Positions 1-14,689 are shown, numbered from the stretch's first letter. The stretch: 64,000 nucleotides of DNA from Acanthopleura granulata (GCA_016165875.1 JABBOT010000080.1:46582032-46646031), one strand, 5' to 3'. Numbers and translations: made by a program. Notes: generated by a model not told the origin, from the letters alone.

Positions 1-112
1 TGATTCTCATCACTGTAACAAATCAGCACATTTATCACTGGCATGTTAGGAGAGGTCATCCTAGGAAAAATATAGCATATGGATCGAACAATTTTTAAAC
101 ATGACATTCATT

Positions 113-300
113 TTATTTATTATTTATTTATTTGATTGGTATTTTACACTATACTGAAGACTATTTCACTTATACAGCCAGAGTCAGCATTATGGTGGCA
201 GGAAACACAGAACAGGCCTCTGGAAATCCATGACTATCCGCAGGTCGCTGGCCAACCTTCCCACATATGGGTGAACAGGAAGCCACCAAGAAATTTGCTA
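113..300 (-). repeat. tRNA-derived SINE copy (family A), in vigilin intron
   Basis: The left edge is a run of TTTA units followed by the inverted form of the shared 3' end of family A; the body then matches the other copies (for example 48378-48615). It lies in the vigilin intron beyond exon 9. The tRNA-like head is missing or too degraded to see. Confidence 0.75.
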
Positions 301-412
301 ATAGTGTGTGTGGGTCACAATATAGTCACTGAGTACCAAAAATATAGTGGGAAGTATAACAGTTGATATAACTCTTTATTTGTCATTATACAAGTGATAC
401 AAGTTAACTCAC

Positions 413-3400
413 CATTGGCCCCATTTTTTCCTATGATGTGTTTGTGGAATTTCATGTCTATTTCGATCTCTGCAAAATCCATTCGACTTTGCTGAAAAGA
501 TGATAAAACAAACATTAAAAAAATTAAACTAATGTAAATTTACATAAGCCCACATTCAGTTGTTATGCAACATAGTAACTTCTTATTCATCCATTTGAAT
601 GTTTCTTTCTATAAACTTACTCCAGACTGTTTCACTCATGAAATTGGTCATGCTTTAGAGTAATGGAGCTGGGAACATGACCTGACATAGCAAAAAAAAC
701 CTGCTTATGTCCTGTTGCTAGTGTCTTCATACAATCATCAGCACATATATTTACATAAACAAATTAACTACCCCAGGAATGAAAAAATAAAGACAATAAA
801 ATCTGCCTGCTTTTAATCTTTTAACCTAGTGATAATGTTTTACGTTACACTTTGCAGCTTCCAAATCGTTTCCTCATCTCTCAAGTCTGCCTATTTGACA
901 GTTAGAAATAGTTGTCTTACCACATCCTTGACGACAGCTTCCAGTGCCTTGACTGCTGCCTCCACTTCCTCGGGGGGACCTTCGACCAGAATTTTGTCCT
1001 GATCCTCCTTAAACTCTGTGTGTACCTGCAGCGGTCATGTTGAGTCGGGTCAAGAACTCGTGGGGGATGGGCTGTTTTGGGGGGTTTTCATAATGCAAAG
1101 TACCAGTATGGGTATTCATCCTTTTTTTTTTTTTTTTTTTTTAAACAGAAATTCTGTTTGTTCGATTATAAATGACCACACCAGTTTTTCCAATTAAGAT
1201 TACTTGTAAACCTGCAAACTCCACTTGGTTTTCAAATGTCCGAGTTCAGTAGCATCTTGAAAGTTTTTGTTTTTTTTTATTTAATTTTGGCCTACCCTAG
1301 TGGTCAGCAAAGTTTTATGTAGTCTTCAACTCGTGACGCTCCTTACCTTGGTGAAGTCTGCCATGATCTTGCGCACATTGGCACCCTTCTTGCCAATAAT
1401 GAAGCGGTGGAGCCAAGCAGGTGCAGCCACCTCTGTGAAGATAACACTGTTGGCCTGCAACAAACAAACAGTTTCAGAACAAAATATTCCACAAACATGT
1501 GCTCCTGCTGACTTCTTCAAGTAAACCTTAGCCGTTTCCCTTCCCTGAAATTACTGAAAATAAGTTTCATCAGAAGACTGTTTCATATTTTCAAAATTCT
1601 AAAAACTTATGGATGTAATTTTTCCATATCTTGAAAGTCTCTCTTACATACATGTATAATTAGACAAACAATTCTGTTGGTTATGGAGACGAGTGTTTCA
1701 AGTCCTTACCTTGGAGTAGACCAGTGTGAGCGCAGGTCCCAGTTTGTCCTGCTCTCCCCGCAGGGTGATCGTCTCCGAGTTACTGTCCAGAGGTGGCACT
1801 TCCACGGATACGCCCGTCGCCCCAAGTATTTCCTGGATGTTGGTCCCCCGAGGCCCAATCACATACTTGTGCTGAGATTTACGAACCTCAACTGAAACTG
1901 TCTGGCATTTCTTCTTCTGAAAAATATAACTGAACTATTAACAATGGATATCAATATTATTTTCTGTTATTATATTTCCTTGTTTTATGGCACTAGAGCT
2001 AGTTAGTGACAATAAAAAATCCACTTTGCAGTTTTTAAATTCTCTTTTTTTTTTTAAGTGACCTCAATGTATCAGACAATACATAAACAATGTATCAGAC
2101 AATAAAATAAATGTGGTGCCATTTACAGCCTGATTTACAATAACATGATTGATTAGAAACTAAGTATAAGTCTCATATTACAAGAGGCTTCCCAACAGTC
2201 GATCCCATCTAAAATCCCAGGAGATTACTTCCTAGACAATTCCCTTGCTTCTGTCCACACTATCCAATATCATCTAACCCTTGCTGGATCACACAATTCA
2301 GCCTCATGTTGTCTAACACAAGCCAGACTGTGTTTCACAGAGTGGACATGTTCTAAAACACTGTTCAACACATCATTTGGAGCATCATTTTGTGTGTGTG
2401 TGAAAACTTCATTAAAATGGACCATCCAGTTAAAGAACAACTAGGAACAATGTGACCTTAAGACATAAGATCTTCACAAAATGGCAGCCTCAAAGGTTAA
2501 GGCCAGGTTTTAGTTTCAGCATTTTTGTGGATGGTCAGCAGCACAATAATGGCGATCAAAAATCCTATCCTTTTCTGGTTGGGAAAAAAACTTGGAATCC
2601 CCCCAGTTTACCAAAGCACTGTCAAAACACAGTGCAACACTGCCCAACAATGCTCACAGTTACTGATTTTAATGTGGACTCATCACCAACACACTGGACA
2701 ACATGACCAGACCAAGTTCACTCAGGTTGACAACAAAGTTCAGTGAGGTTCCCTGGTGTGAATGGAACTTGAAACTAACCTTTTCCTCGCTGATCTTCAG
2801 AATGGTCTCTTTACATTTCATCACACCGTCTTTTTCCCCAGACACAACAATCTCATCCTTCATCACGCTCGGAGGAGGAACGTTGATCTTCGCATTCGTT
2901 TCATCCATCAGTTGTTTAATGATACTGTTGTTAGGTCCACACACAAATGGGTGTAACACTTTTGGCACTGGGATGCGTTCAAATGCCAGTTTAGCCTAAA
3001 AGAAAGTAATGCAAAATTCTAATTCTAACCACTCAGTCAACTGAGGATTTCATAGCTCGATTAACATTTTGATGCGACCCTCAAAATCTGACTAGAGCAA
3101 AAATGGAACGAACAGAAAGAATTTCAAATACCTTGGGCTAAAATATGATCAGATAATCAGGCAGATATCATATTCACATGTCTTATGTTCATTATTTAAG
3201 AGAAGACAAGTGTATCTCTGCCAAATAAGATGTATAAATAAAGATGTCAAAAATTTAAATCTTTAATTTACTACTTTAACTTGATAACTGTTTCATCCAA
3301 ACATAAGACTATTTCACTTATTCAACAGAAATCAGGTCTACCAATGGAGTAAACTGAACATGAGCAGAAAGTACTGCCATGCATTTACAAGTTGTCATAA

Positions 3401-5619
3401 AGTTTTAAGCCTTCGTTCATCTGCACAAACCAATTACATAACAGTCAACAAATTTCCTTAAGAACTTTAGATTTCAGAGTTCAAGTGTAAAAATGCCTGC
3501 ACACACTAACTTCAACGCAGAGTCATCATTTCAACAAACCCATCATGGAGAATTACACAACAGAATAAGCTGAATATGAACAAACGAAATCTGGTTACCT
3601 GCTCATCTGAAATGCACTGAAGTTCATGTCGTGCTTTGTCGATGCCTTCTTTTGTTCCCATAATACGTATTGTCTCGCTGTTTTCCTCTGCTCGTGGTAT
3701 TGTGATTTTCGTTGATGTCATCATTTCAAGGTCTTGCAGTTTTTTGCCACTCTTTCCCAGAATAAACCGATGATGTTCTCGTGGAATACGGATTGTCATG
3801 TTAGCCTGTAACATCCCAGGTTACCAGAAAATTACATAAAAACAGCTGACTACATGCTATTTTTGTTGAAATCATGCCAATCCTTCAAAATAGCGAGAAA
3901 TTTAGGTAAAAGTTTGATGAAACAGCAAGTTGCAGCCTACTTAAACAGTACAACTTCACTACCAATATTACAGAAAAGGCACTTCATCTCACAGTTGTAA
4001 TAATACTTTCAGTAATTAAATAAGAGATGTCAGATTTTCACACAAATGCAGGAAACGAAACTTACCTGTGTCTGCAGTTGGTTGACAAGCATGCGTTTAG
4101 CCTTCATAACTGCGTCACTCTTTCCATGGATCACAACCGTCAGACTTTGGTCACGGGCCAGGCTCATTTCAATGGACACTCCTGGTAAACAAATGTAATC
4201 CATGTAATCTAAAATTCAATGAATTGTCTTAAAAAACTTTTATATGAAAGACAAAAGCATAGGTACCAGAAAATTGTTATATTTCCACCAATTATGGCAA
4301 CAGTAAGTGTGTACCCAACCTTGCCTCAGTTCTCTTAATAAGTTTGGAAAAACTTTGCAATTTAACTCCTTTTCCAGCTAAAAGCCTGATGAAGGCCTCT
4401 CATACCTGCTTTCAAATGACTTTTAGAGCTCTGTCAAATCAACAGTAGTTTTAATAGCTTAAGCGGTTCAAACTTTCAAATTTGATCTTGGGTAGAACAT
4501 GGGACAGGACTGTTTAGACTGGGAAACCATACCAGTCTTTTGCATGATATCCTTGCAGATTTTAGCTTGATCGCCTTCCTCTCCAAATCCATGGTCATCC
4601 ACTTCTTTGAATCTCCTCTCTTCTAACGGTACAGTGAACACCTTAAAGTGAAGGAATAAGTCAAAATGAAACATCTACAAATAATTATGTCTTAATGACT
4701 GTATTAATGAAAAATGTTGAAAAAGTTAGAATCTCTGTGTCTCAGGAATTCCACATTGACCATCAACAATCTGTTTTGTTTTCTTTCCAATTTTACACAT
4801 AATTATTTTCAGTTATTTTTTCAGTATTTTCATTACATATATATATCAGGAACACTAGCCAGATGGATCGAAACTTTCATTTTGATACATCTGGGAGATC
4901 ACATCTATTATGTGACGTGCTCTGGTGGGCTCAGTGATCTTCTGTAACAACCCTGATAATAGTGTATTTGGAGTGATTATCATTAAACACTGACAAGGTC
5001 ACATCACAGCTTGTAGCATTTGTCTTGGAGTATCAGTAATGATAAGCATCCAGAAAACACCACGATTTGCAAGTTTTGTTGGAGAGCATGGCAGCCCCTT
5101 TCATATCCAGAAGGCTCAGCATGGCCAAAATAGGCAGCTGTTAAGAGAACTCACTCTCTTACTCATACATGGTAAAGCCCCATTATTAGCAGAATAAAAA
5201 CTGAAATGTATCATATTTTCATTTGCTTCCTTTGCTTGACATTTCCTTGAACAGGATACATGTATATACATTGCCACAAGTATATCTCCTGCAAATACAT
5301 GGTTGTTTAAAGAAATCATCTGAACAGTCTCTTAGTGCGAAGGGTGAAATGATTTCACAGACAATGTACAAATTGGGCTTTTTCAGAATATTAAAATGTT
5401 GGACATGGTTGAGATGGTTTTTATTCCACATACCTGTGTGCACTTGGTTGAGGGGACAGCAAATTTAGTATTCCATGGGCCATGCTCCACACGAGGTGGT
5501 TCTTTCACGGAGTCCCCAGCCAAGGCCGGGAAAGCTTCATCATATGTTGGCGGCTCAAAGGCCTCGTCTTCCACATTGGGAATCGGCACCTCAGGGGGTG
5601 AAATCATGTCCGAACTCAT
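413..5619 (-). CDS. HDLBP: Vigilin (HDLBP), multi-KH RNA-binding protein, N-terminal part
   Basis: Nine coding exons join in frame: 5434-5619, 4533-4641, 4066-4181, 3599-3805, 2780-2995, 1710-1916, 1347-1454, 921-1025 and 413-491, each with GT/AG borders. They encode about 444 residues; exon 9 ends in phase 1 and the gene continues past the left edge (the human protein has about 1,270 residues and 14 KH domains). The start is the ATG at 5617-5619 (MSSDM), and the N-terminus keeps the family's PPTYDEAFPAL motif. KH1 (about 63-137) is split over exons 2-3, KH2 (138-206), KH3 (207-278) and KH4 (279-347) are one exon each, KH5 (348-418) is split over exons 7-8, and KH6 starts at 419. GxxG loops read GKSG (KH2), GPRG (KH4), GKKG (KH5) and GKNG (KH6); KH3 has a degenerate GPNN. 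Vigilin binds mRNA and tRNA on cytoplasmic and ER-bound polysomes. An acceptor at 5654-5655 suggests 5'UTR sequence at 5620-5653. Confidence 0.95.
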
Positions 5620-5653
5620 GGTCAGTGGTCGGTTCCAAGTCGTACAGTACAAG

Positions 5654-8600
5654 CTGTCCACAAAGTAAAGAGAGGAGATAAATCTAGGAGGTCTGAACAG
5701 TAAACAGATCAATGAAATTATTGTATATGGGTAGGCTCAAGTTTTACACAACAGAATTATGAATATTCATCGACACTTCTGCAACAGAAAAACTCACAAA
5801 AATGACCAAAGACTACACGTGATCACTACCTGATGCACTCACAATACCTCTCACTAACACCGCAGTTAAAAAATGGATTACATCGAATGTGTACATTACA
5901 AGGAATACTAAAGCTTACTGTGAACATGTGTATTCTGAAGGCCAACAGAGTTGGAGAATCAAATGCTAATATTCAGTTTCAAGTCAATATTGGCAAAGGC
6001 TAGAACAGCCAATAACAATCTGATTCTAGATTTATGAAAACTAAGAGTACATCACTTGTCCTCTTTACACACCCTTAAAACAATATATTAATACAATATG
6101 ATGATCCTTTATTTCTTTCCTGTCTTGGCCATTGTTTTCTATCATATCCTATATACAGCATTAGTCAGTTCACCACTGACACTGGCCTCAGCCATGAGAC
6201 AGCTGGGATACACTAGCCTTAATGATTGTGTGTGTAACCTTGAACTCCAGGATGTTATCACAACACTGTGACATGTTACGTCACATTCAAATAACCCTTG
6301 TCCTAAACCCCCAGAGGAATTCAAACCCATCTGGAGGACGGAGTTCAACTCTTACATGTACATGTACCTTTACACAGGTTCATACATGTTTACAAGACAA
6401 TACAATAACACATGTTAATACATACTTGAACTTGTAATTCTGCATTGGTAAGGTCCAGTCCTTGATGTTTGAAAAATGCAAGCTGGTGCAAAACATCACC
6501 AGTACACAGCTAAAAAATTAAGTCTAGGCAGGCTGTTCCTGTATAACACTATCATTGAAAACGAGACGACTGGTCAGAGGTGCATTATTAAATGCTCAGT
6601 CAGGATTATATCTATAAGTTTAAAATACAACGATTTAACTTTAGTCTAGCCTCCCTTGATTGAACCTTTTCAATTCCACTCTGCTAGCTTCAGAAGTGGT
6701 GATTTACCTACGTGTTTGCCTTTCTAATAGCAATACTGTTCAATCCGAGAAGTTACGAAAGCACCGATATAACTGGATGTGGAGGATTACCTCCCTGTAA
6801 GAGCAATGTTGATAGCTATCATATATTGAATTTCCTTCATCTGGTTTTGATACTTAACAACAGAGCTCAACAGTATTAAGATGAGTGGCTCAGGTTTTTC
6901 TATCTTTTCACCATTAATAACATCCATTTCTATGCCCAGCTTATACAGGCTGTTTACTAGTGCATGCTAATTGTTGAGTGGGCAGTATTTTTTAAGACCT
7001 AACTTGAAATCATCCTTTTACAGTACTTCACATGAAGTTATAAAGTTGTTGAACCTTCTTCAATAAATATCATGTCTCCATCAAATTCTCCGAAAACTGA
7101 CTTTACTCTTCATTAAAGCTACACGATCCTTACAGAAGTCCACTTAAATACAATTTGTAAAATATTTAATATTCCTTATTGCTATGAAATTCACAAATAT
7201 TATGAAATTTACAGTTGAAAACCAGTCACTTTCTTGCTTATGATAGCCTACAAGCTTGCTGATAAAACAGCAGTCACTTATATTATACAATATTTCACTT
7301 TTACGACGGCCAGCACTACAGTAGGAGGAAACCGGGCACAGTGCCAGGGAAACCCATGACCATCCACAGGTTGATGGTAGATCTTCCCACGTACAGCCAA
7401 AGAGGCAGCCAACATGAGCTTGACTTGAACTCACAGCGACCGCATTGGGTGGAGACTTCTGGGTCATTACCCTGTGCCAGCACGGTAACCAACTGAGTTG
7501 TTCCTATTAATTTTATTAAAACTTCTTAGTGCATTTTGATGAATCTCAGATCTGAAAGGAAATGTACCGACATGTACACAGGTGTCAAATATCCAGGTAT
7601 TAACACAAATCCTTCCTTCGTGAAGGCAGCATATGTTGTCTAGTGCACATGCACCAGGATAACGGCATGCATCTAAATGTGAAGTGGGATGGTCGTGCTT
7701 ACTAACAGAACTTCATGCAGGATCTTCATGCACAGATTTCTCTTAATGTTCCCTTGAACTTAACATACTGAACTCCACTTGCTTTGAATGAGCCAGATTA
7801 CTGTATTTCAACCCTGACTAATAAACAGTATTGATCAATTCTGAACATCAATGAAGTAAGGTACCGAAATACGTATGTAATACTGATTACAATGTGGAAT
7901 TTAAGTATACATATTTGCTGTCCAATGTTTTCATTGATGAAGGACTCCTGTTATAAGATCTGGCTTTGGGGGGGAGGGGGGTACCTATGTCAGTTCAGTT
8001 GGGTCTCTATAATATGAAGACATTCGATGTAATAGAGCCATTGTCCAGATCAAAACACACACAGAGACAACTCAAAATAAAAAATCTGTTAACAGCACCT
8101 ATGTACCTTAAACTACACTCATTTGAAAGCCTAAAATATATTCCACACACCTCCGTCATTTTGGGGCCTTGCCAAATGTTTCGCATCACAAAATCAGGTC
8201 ATTTACTTCCCATTTTCCACCGCTTTTGAGCAACTGTGCTTGCAGGATGCCTCAGGTGTATATAGGATGTGACATACACTAACGCTAAACTATGTAGGCT
8301 CAAGATTTCTAGGTCAAACTACATGATAGTCTCACAAAACTTTGTATGCAATCAGATGACATCTCCGAGTGGGAATGCAGCGGATGTAGCAGTGTTATAT
8401 GTACCAACTGCTTGACCCAGTTAGCTGTACAAGACATGCAGATATCAGGAATCAGAAGAACATGCAACGCTTAGTTTCTTCACATCATTCATTTAGGTTA
8501 GTTGAACTGACAGTTACTGACTATTGCATCAACAGTCTCAGTAATGTACACATAACTGGGGCAACTGACAGCAAACGCAAGACCAGTATTTCCCACTCAG

Positions 8601-9565
8601 ACACAATCCCTGATTGCAGACAAGAGATTGGCGAGATTGGCGGGTAGTTCAGCCGAGAAATCTTGAGTTTGCGTTAGAGTACGTCACATCCTGTTTACAT
8701 CAGGGTCAACCTGAAAGCACAGTTACTTGAAAGCAGAGTGAGAAGTAAAAGATCCAATTTTGTGACGGGACGCCCTTGACAAGACATAAACTTGACGGCA
8801 GCGTATGGAATGGATTCTACACTTTCAAAAAGGAGTAGTTTAAGGTAGTTCGATGGCTATTGAGAGACTTCAATGCGTGTTGACTGCATAAGTTTGGGTC
8901 TGAGCAATAACTCTGTTATGTCCCATCTAAATATTATGCACACACACACCTGACAGTGGTACTATCTATGACCCCTGAGGTACTGAAAACCCCTCCTGAA
9001 GATAATTTGTAACATTTATTCATTTGAAGTATAAGCAGGCTAACACTAAAAAATAACCGGCAATATCACACTCTAGCATTTTTGCGGCCCTCCAATGTCC
9101 CAATATGTATTTCGAAAATGGCAATCCCCAATGCTAGTTGACAGTCTGAAATCCTATAGGAGAAATATTATCAGTGTAAGTGTGTTGATAGAAATAGCTT
9201 TAGTCAATCAAGACATCAAGTCAGGTAACGGAGATCAATGCCAAATCAAACCATGGTCCCACTGGACGGCTATGTAATTGAAACATATGACGTTTATGAA
9301 CTCAAAGCAGTTATGAAGTTGATCATTTGCTTACGGTAACTCATCGCCATTATTTCAATGCAATTAAACATACGGTGACTTAGGATGTCTTCCTGCTATT
9401 TTTCCTGACCAGTCACTGGGGCTAAGTTGGTTGTTGATGGTCGTCAATATCTGTCAAATTAGAGCGAAGCCCGATCAAATTCAAGCCCACGTTGATTTCA
9501 TGTACACGTAGTCATGCTAGTTGATCTGCCCTATCCAACCTCCCCTTCCCGACCACCATACTCAC
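5654..9565 (-). other. Presumed vigilin 5' intron
   Basis: No coding exon is recognisable. It is bounded on the gene side by a pyrimidine-rich acceptor ending at 5654 and, if the exon proposed at 9566 is right, by its donor. It holds one long SINE copy (7285-7502). The short open frames in it show no family resemblance. Confidence 0.35.
7285..7502 (-). repeat. tRNA-derived SINE (family A), with tRNA-like head
   Basis: On the minus strand it begins with a tRNA-like head: an A-box resembling CTCAGTTGGTTA and, about 50 bases on, a B-box resembling GAGTTCAAGTC. The shared family A body follows, down to the AAATATTGT end. The AATAAAT tail has been lost. Confidence 0.75.
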
Positions 9566-9860
9566 CGTACTGCGGCCGCAAAGGTCCGTCCTATGAGGTT
9601 TTAACTTCCTTTCTGGGCTCCAATATGACTTTTTTGTCAGTCTGAAAATAAGGGAAAATAATAAATGACAAATAATATGGAGAAAACGTACTACCAAATC
9701 TTAAAAAGACAGAAAACTGCCATCACCCACCCCTAGAACCGACAAGTAAATGGTGTTCCTGCGCGACTTGACCCCGACTAATACCCGTTTCGATTGGCCA
9801 AGAGGCCGAAATAGGGCGATAGTGTGAAACTTTGGTCCAATCAATACCATCGTTTGACGA
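9566..9860 (-). promoter_or_regulatory. Candidate vigilin promoter and 5' non-coding exon
   Basis: On the minus strand a strong donor (TACG|GTGAGT) falls at 9566, directly after a GC-rich stretch with a NotI-type GCGGCCGC. CCAAT-type boxes occur in both orientations near 9793 and 9836. This fits a first non-coding exon of vigilin starting between about 9600 and 9850, splicing to the acceptor at 5654. It is inference from splice and promoter signals only. Confidence 0.3.
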
Positions 9861-10663
9861 AAGCACTTTCACGGAAGATTGCTCTATGTAACTCGCCAAA
9901 ATTCGTTCAACGCCTGAAAATAGGGAGCTTAGATGAGCTACCGTTACCGACAGCTCAAAAAATGAAACTATAATCAATCATGTTCTACAAAAACGTCTAT
10001 GAACGAAAGAAACAGTATCGTCCCCAAATGCCTGATTTAGTACTACATTTCAGGGCGCATTCATGTAATCATTCAGTCGTAAGTGGTAAACAGGCGGTCT
10101 TGGCTTTGACGTCACGAGCGCCACATGTGTAAATAATGAAAGAATACCCACGTGTTTTCTAAGTGCATGCTGCCGGCAGGCAAGAATATCCATACAGGCG
10201 GCGTGTAATGCTGGCCTAAGCAGCTTGTAGGCAAAATGATGCAAATACATCAAATACGTGCTTTGAAAAAATCACAGATAAATAATAATCTTCTCACTGA
10301 ATCGAATCTAGGGCTGGCCAGTTGGAAGTGCTTTGGTCAGTGACCAAGATTGTAAGGTACAATAAAAACGGTGTAGATTGGGGCAAGATTTTATTCAGGC
10401 CACTCCCGATTCCTTTCGTGATGTTTAAACTTGATCACTTTTATATAAATGAACAAATCTTCAGCACGTCGTAAAACACCAATCAACTATAATTAAATGA
10501 TTTGCTTTTCAAAATATTTGAACGAATGCCCTGTTTGTTGGCCATAGTTCCACCTGTTGAGCCAATTTTTCCAACGCCTACCACACTTGGATAAATATAA
10601 TTTCGTATAGATACAAGGAGATATATACATTTGATTTTTAAGCCGTAGACTCAGGATATTCAA

Positions 10664-10763
10664 GCGGGGACCCATGACCATTCGTAGGTAGCTGACAGTC
10701 CTTTGCTGACAGACCTCTCCACGTACAGAATGAGCATAAGTCAGCATCACCTGAACTCGAACA
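10664..10763 (-). repeat. Degraded SINE (family A) fragment
   Basis: The middle of the family A body is recognisable in inverted orientation (the CCCATGACCAT and CCACGTACAG blocks). It carries a small internal duplication of about 14 bases (CTGACAG repeated) that other copies lack. Confidence 0.5.
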
Positions 10764-12811
10764 AGGAGATACGGATCAATAAATAAATACTTGAGTAAAT
10801 ATATATATAACAATATACATATATATTGAAGAGAAATGAAAGTTACTGTATATGGATCACGACTGACCTGCGCGAATAGCAAAAAGAAAATCTCACCTCA
10901 GTGGTACTAATAGCTCCTTCTTCCACCCTTGATGTGCTAAGTAGGGACTAAGAGTAGCCTATATTCCGAGAGATCAATTATTTTTCTGATGCTTTAACTC
11001 GCCCCACAAGTTTCACCTCCTGTGATATTGTATATGGCATTTGGTGTCATCAGTGTAATGTACAGAAACTGGGCCAATATGGAAATAGCCAATCGTATAT
11101 CAGCTGTTTTCTTATACTCCATACTAATCTGATTAAAGTCGTTGAGGGGGAGGTGTCTGTCAGTGGGATTTTATTTATCTGGAAAATCGAACCGCGTGGA
11201 TTGACTATCGATCTGTGCCGGTTTCCTTACACTGAGAATGAGATCTTTCTAATCAGCTATCAGATCACACATGTTACATCGCGACAGCTCACGGATCAAT
11301 GGAAGATGTTGAAAGAAAACAGGATGGGAACGACCCCCTGTGTGTTAACCACCCTCGCCCCACGGCAGTCTGTTGGAGCATTAAGTCTTCCATGTGTCAG
11401 CTGGTGACACCGTGGTGATAAATTTATATATGTATGTGTACACGCTCTGTGAAAGACACGTGTATGTATTGCTTAGTTCGGAAGACAACGTATACATATA
11501 TCTGTGTCCACCGTGTATTGCTCTGTACAGATGTGCTCTTACGCATGTCTGGCACTGTCGAACAGTGTCAAAGTATTCAAATTCTGCGTATGCCGGTTAC
11601 TTAAAAGAAAGACTGCATTTAAACAAATACGAATTACTTAAAGCCATTTCTTGCTGATTCCAAATAAGGTCATCGTCATTTTTCAGAATTTGTTATAGTG
11701 ATTAACACATTAATAGTGATTAATGGAAAAAAAAGATTGACGCCCAGGCTGCGATGGATTTTTTTTTTAGCAATCCGAACAGGTTGAAGGAAAGTGACGT
11801 CGCAGACTCTTTTTAGGTGGCAGACATCCTCTGATTGCTATATATACTTATACTTTATATCTGACTATACTTAGTGCAATACTGTGTCTGTATTGAACAC
11901 TGCGTCTGGAAATTTAACAGTTACAACATACTTAGCGACAAAAAAGAATCTGTGTACTTGACGCTACTCTGCTTCAGTCTGTTCAATATGGTCCAAAAAG
12001 TCCACGGTACCATCTCAACTTTCTTTTCCATTTCAATCACCGTAATGAAGACCGTATTTTAAATTAGTATGAAATGGCCTTTCAGACGATGTGTACCTTA
12101 TTTAAATGTAATCTCTTCTTTTAGCAGAACCGTTGTGCACATATATGAATTGCATTCACATTGCGTTATGCTAATCCATGCTATTTAAATCATGGCCATA
12201 GTTACCCACTCTCCTGCCACCACCTCCCTTCCCGAATAAAAACCTAGCTTCCCTCATCCCTCATTTTCTCTCATCATGCACGAAGTTTACATAATGCTTA
12301 TATGCTTAACTTTGTTGATTTCATGTCTGAGGTTGTCTAGACAAGTCAGGTGTTTGTTTTTCAAATGGTCTGATGGGTTATAAATATATCGAATGAGAGT
12401 TTCATAGATACACTAGAACAGTACATGGTGTCGTGTTCTCAAATCTGTTCAGTCCTCACCTCCCGTGGCCTTTCGTTAAGATAGATAACCAGGTGTATTT
12501 ATACTACCGCTAAACCCTTTGCTGTTCCAGAAATTAATTCATTTCTGTCTATGGAAAGAATATTGCAGGTACATTTGTGCGGAGGTATATGGATTTATAT
12601 TCCCATCAGACTTGGGGCCATTGTGATGTATTTCATATTTTCTCAAGTGCAGTATGGCTAGTTTGGAACATACGTAAAGTTGCATGGTGTTTCCCTATCA
12701 CGTGCAGGCAAATAGGCCAGGATATCCGTTCCTTATGCAATAAACATGCATAAACATGCGAGCCTTACATATCTGATCATCATTTCTTTCCTCCTACCAT
12801 ATTGTTGCCCG

Positions 12812-12875
12812 TTGTCCGTTATAAGTGAAATATTCTTGAGCACGGCTTAAAACACCAATCAAATAAATAAATATC
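12812..12875 (+). repeat. 3' end of SINE (family A)
   Basis: Only the conserved 3' end is present: TATAAGTGAAATATTCTTG, then AAAACACCAATCAAATAAAT. It is a 5'-truncated insertion. Confidence 0.75.
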
Positions 12876-14689
12876 TGAACAGAAGACATAGTTTGAAAAT
12901 ACACATCCTGAAATATTACTGAAACAGAACACTTCACAGCAACCAGTCTGGTAATGAAAAATTCACGATACTAGATGCCCGAAATGGGTTTATTCATGAG
13001 CTGAGGGCATAATTAAGAGCTGAAAAAGGAATATTTAGGCTGTAAACTGAAATTGTCTCCTCAATTACATCACTTTTCATCTATTTGTATTTTTATTTTT
13101 TTTACAAAAGAGGCATATATAAGCTGCAACATATATTTTGGTGTAAATCATACCTTACGGCATTGTTTTCTCCCTTTTTGTCTCAGCTATAGTGCATTTG
13201 GCTATCCTTGCTGATGAGCATTGCGAATCGGCCAGCAGCTGAACGATAAGGTCGCCTGTTCGAATCCAGAAGACGTATGCTTGTTCTAAAGAGACTACAT
13301 TTTTCAATTGCCGCGTTTTCCATGGTAATCACATTGCCGCCGTTCCTATTTTCTTTACTATAATAAAAAAAATGTTCAGGGGTATAGGTTAGCTATAGAG
13401 TTAAAAGAACAGACTACATTTTTAGAAAGTACACACCACCTGAAAGGCAATTTCGTGCTGATATCAAGTATGGTTTTCATTATTTTTTGCCACTTTCTTA
13501 CAGTTATTAAAAGGGAAATAAAGATCAAGGTGCTACGGTGGACTTTTTGGACCATATTGAACCACAGTGACGTCACAGATTCTTAGCTGCAAAACAGAGG
13601 GGGTTAGGAGGACAGCTTCTTAGTGGTTGCAAAACAGAGATGGGTCAGAGGGGACAGTCGCCACCCCCCGTTCCGAATTGGGGAGAACTTTTCTCCCCCC
13701 CACCTACACTCCCCCGGTTTGCAGTTGGGGAAGTTTTTCAAGTGGAAGACGAATGTTCCGAAATGCTTTGGGCAAACAAGGTATGAAATTTGCCCAAGCA
13801 CGACGGTATATATCTCTCACGCAAAAGCAAATTATCACATCCATTATATGACACCACAATCTAGGATAAGACATGTATTCGAAAAGAGAGTGGCCTATAT
13901 GTCCAGAGAATGTACGACAAATTACAAGGTGTCGCACTTTGCTGTATGAAAGCTATATTAACGGCTACGGGCCTCTACTGCAGTGATAAGAAGGCGAGCG
14001 CCTATAGAACACTCGGCCACAGAGGACCCGGTCCCAAATTGGTATTGCATTTTAAGTTACCTCCATAATATTTCCTTCAGGAACCCGTAACTGTGTGATT
14101 TTATTTTTTACGACACGCTTGTACCGAAAGTATGTTGATGACGAATTCAAAAGGTACATAAAGTTAGCCATTATTTTTCAACTTACATTTTCTCACCACA
14201 AATATTAATAAATGGGAAACACTGGTTGTACATTTCTTCTTAAGAATGTAACAGTGTTTGGGTCGTTTTCTTCAAGTCTGTTTAATCATTGCATACAGGT
14301 CTAATTGATGTCAACATTGAAGTAACGTAAAGAGTGGATTTGAATCACTACCAAATTGCTGTTAAAAGAAAAATTAATATTGACGTTCTGTACAAAACAG
14401 GGAAATTCCGTTTGTAGATTTTATAAGATATATCACATGTAAGAGAAAGGTATACATGATACAATGCTTCGTCCTTTCTGCATTTGCCGTGTTACACAGA
14501 GTGAAGAATCCATTTTAATTTAGCAGTTTATTAGACTTTCCCCTGTGAAAAGATTCAAATTTATTTTCGTCTGTTTCAGAACACAAGGGTTATTAAAGTG
14601 CAAAACAAATGTAACTAACAACAGCAAAAAAGAGAGCGAATGAGTGATTGGAGTTAATGTCCAACTTAAGCATATTTCAGTCATATGAT

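Noticed and set aside
8968..9010. Third end of the TIR element family (GGTACTGAAAACCCCTCCTG)
   Set aside because: Only loosely similar to the termini, and no partner end was found at a plausible distance.
10493..10882. 129-residue minus-strand open frame
   Set aside because: Overlaps a degraded SINE and low-complexity AT sequence; no recognisable domain.
13213..13280. tRNA or SINE head with a B-box-like GTTCGAATCC
   Set aside because: No A-box at the right distance and no shared body with the other SINEs.
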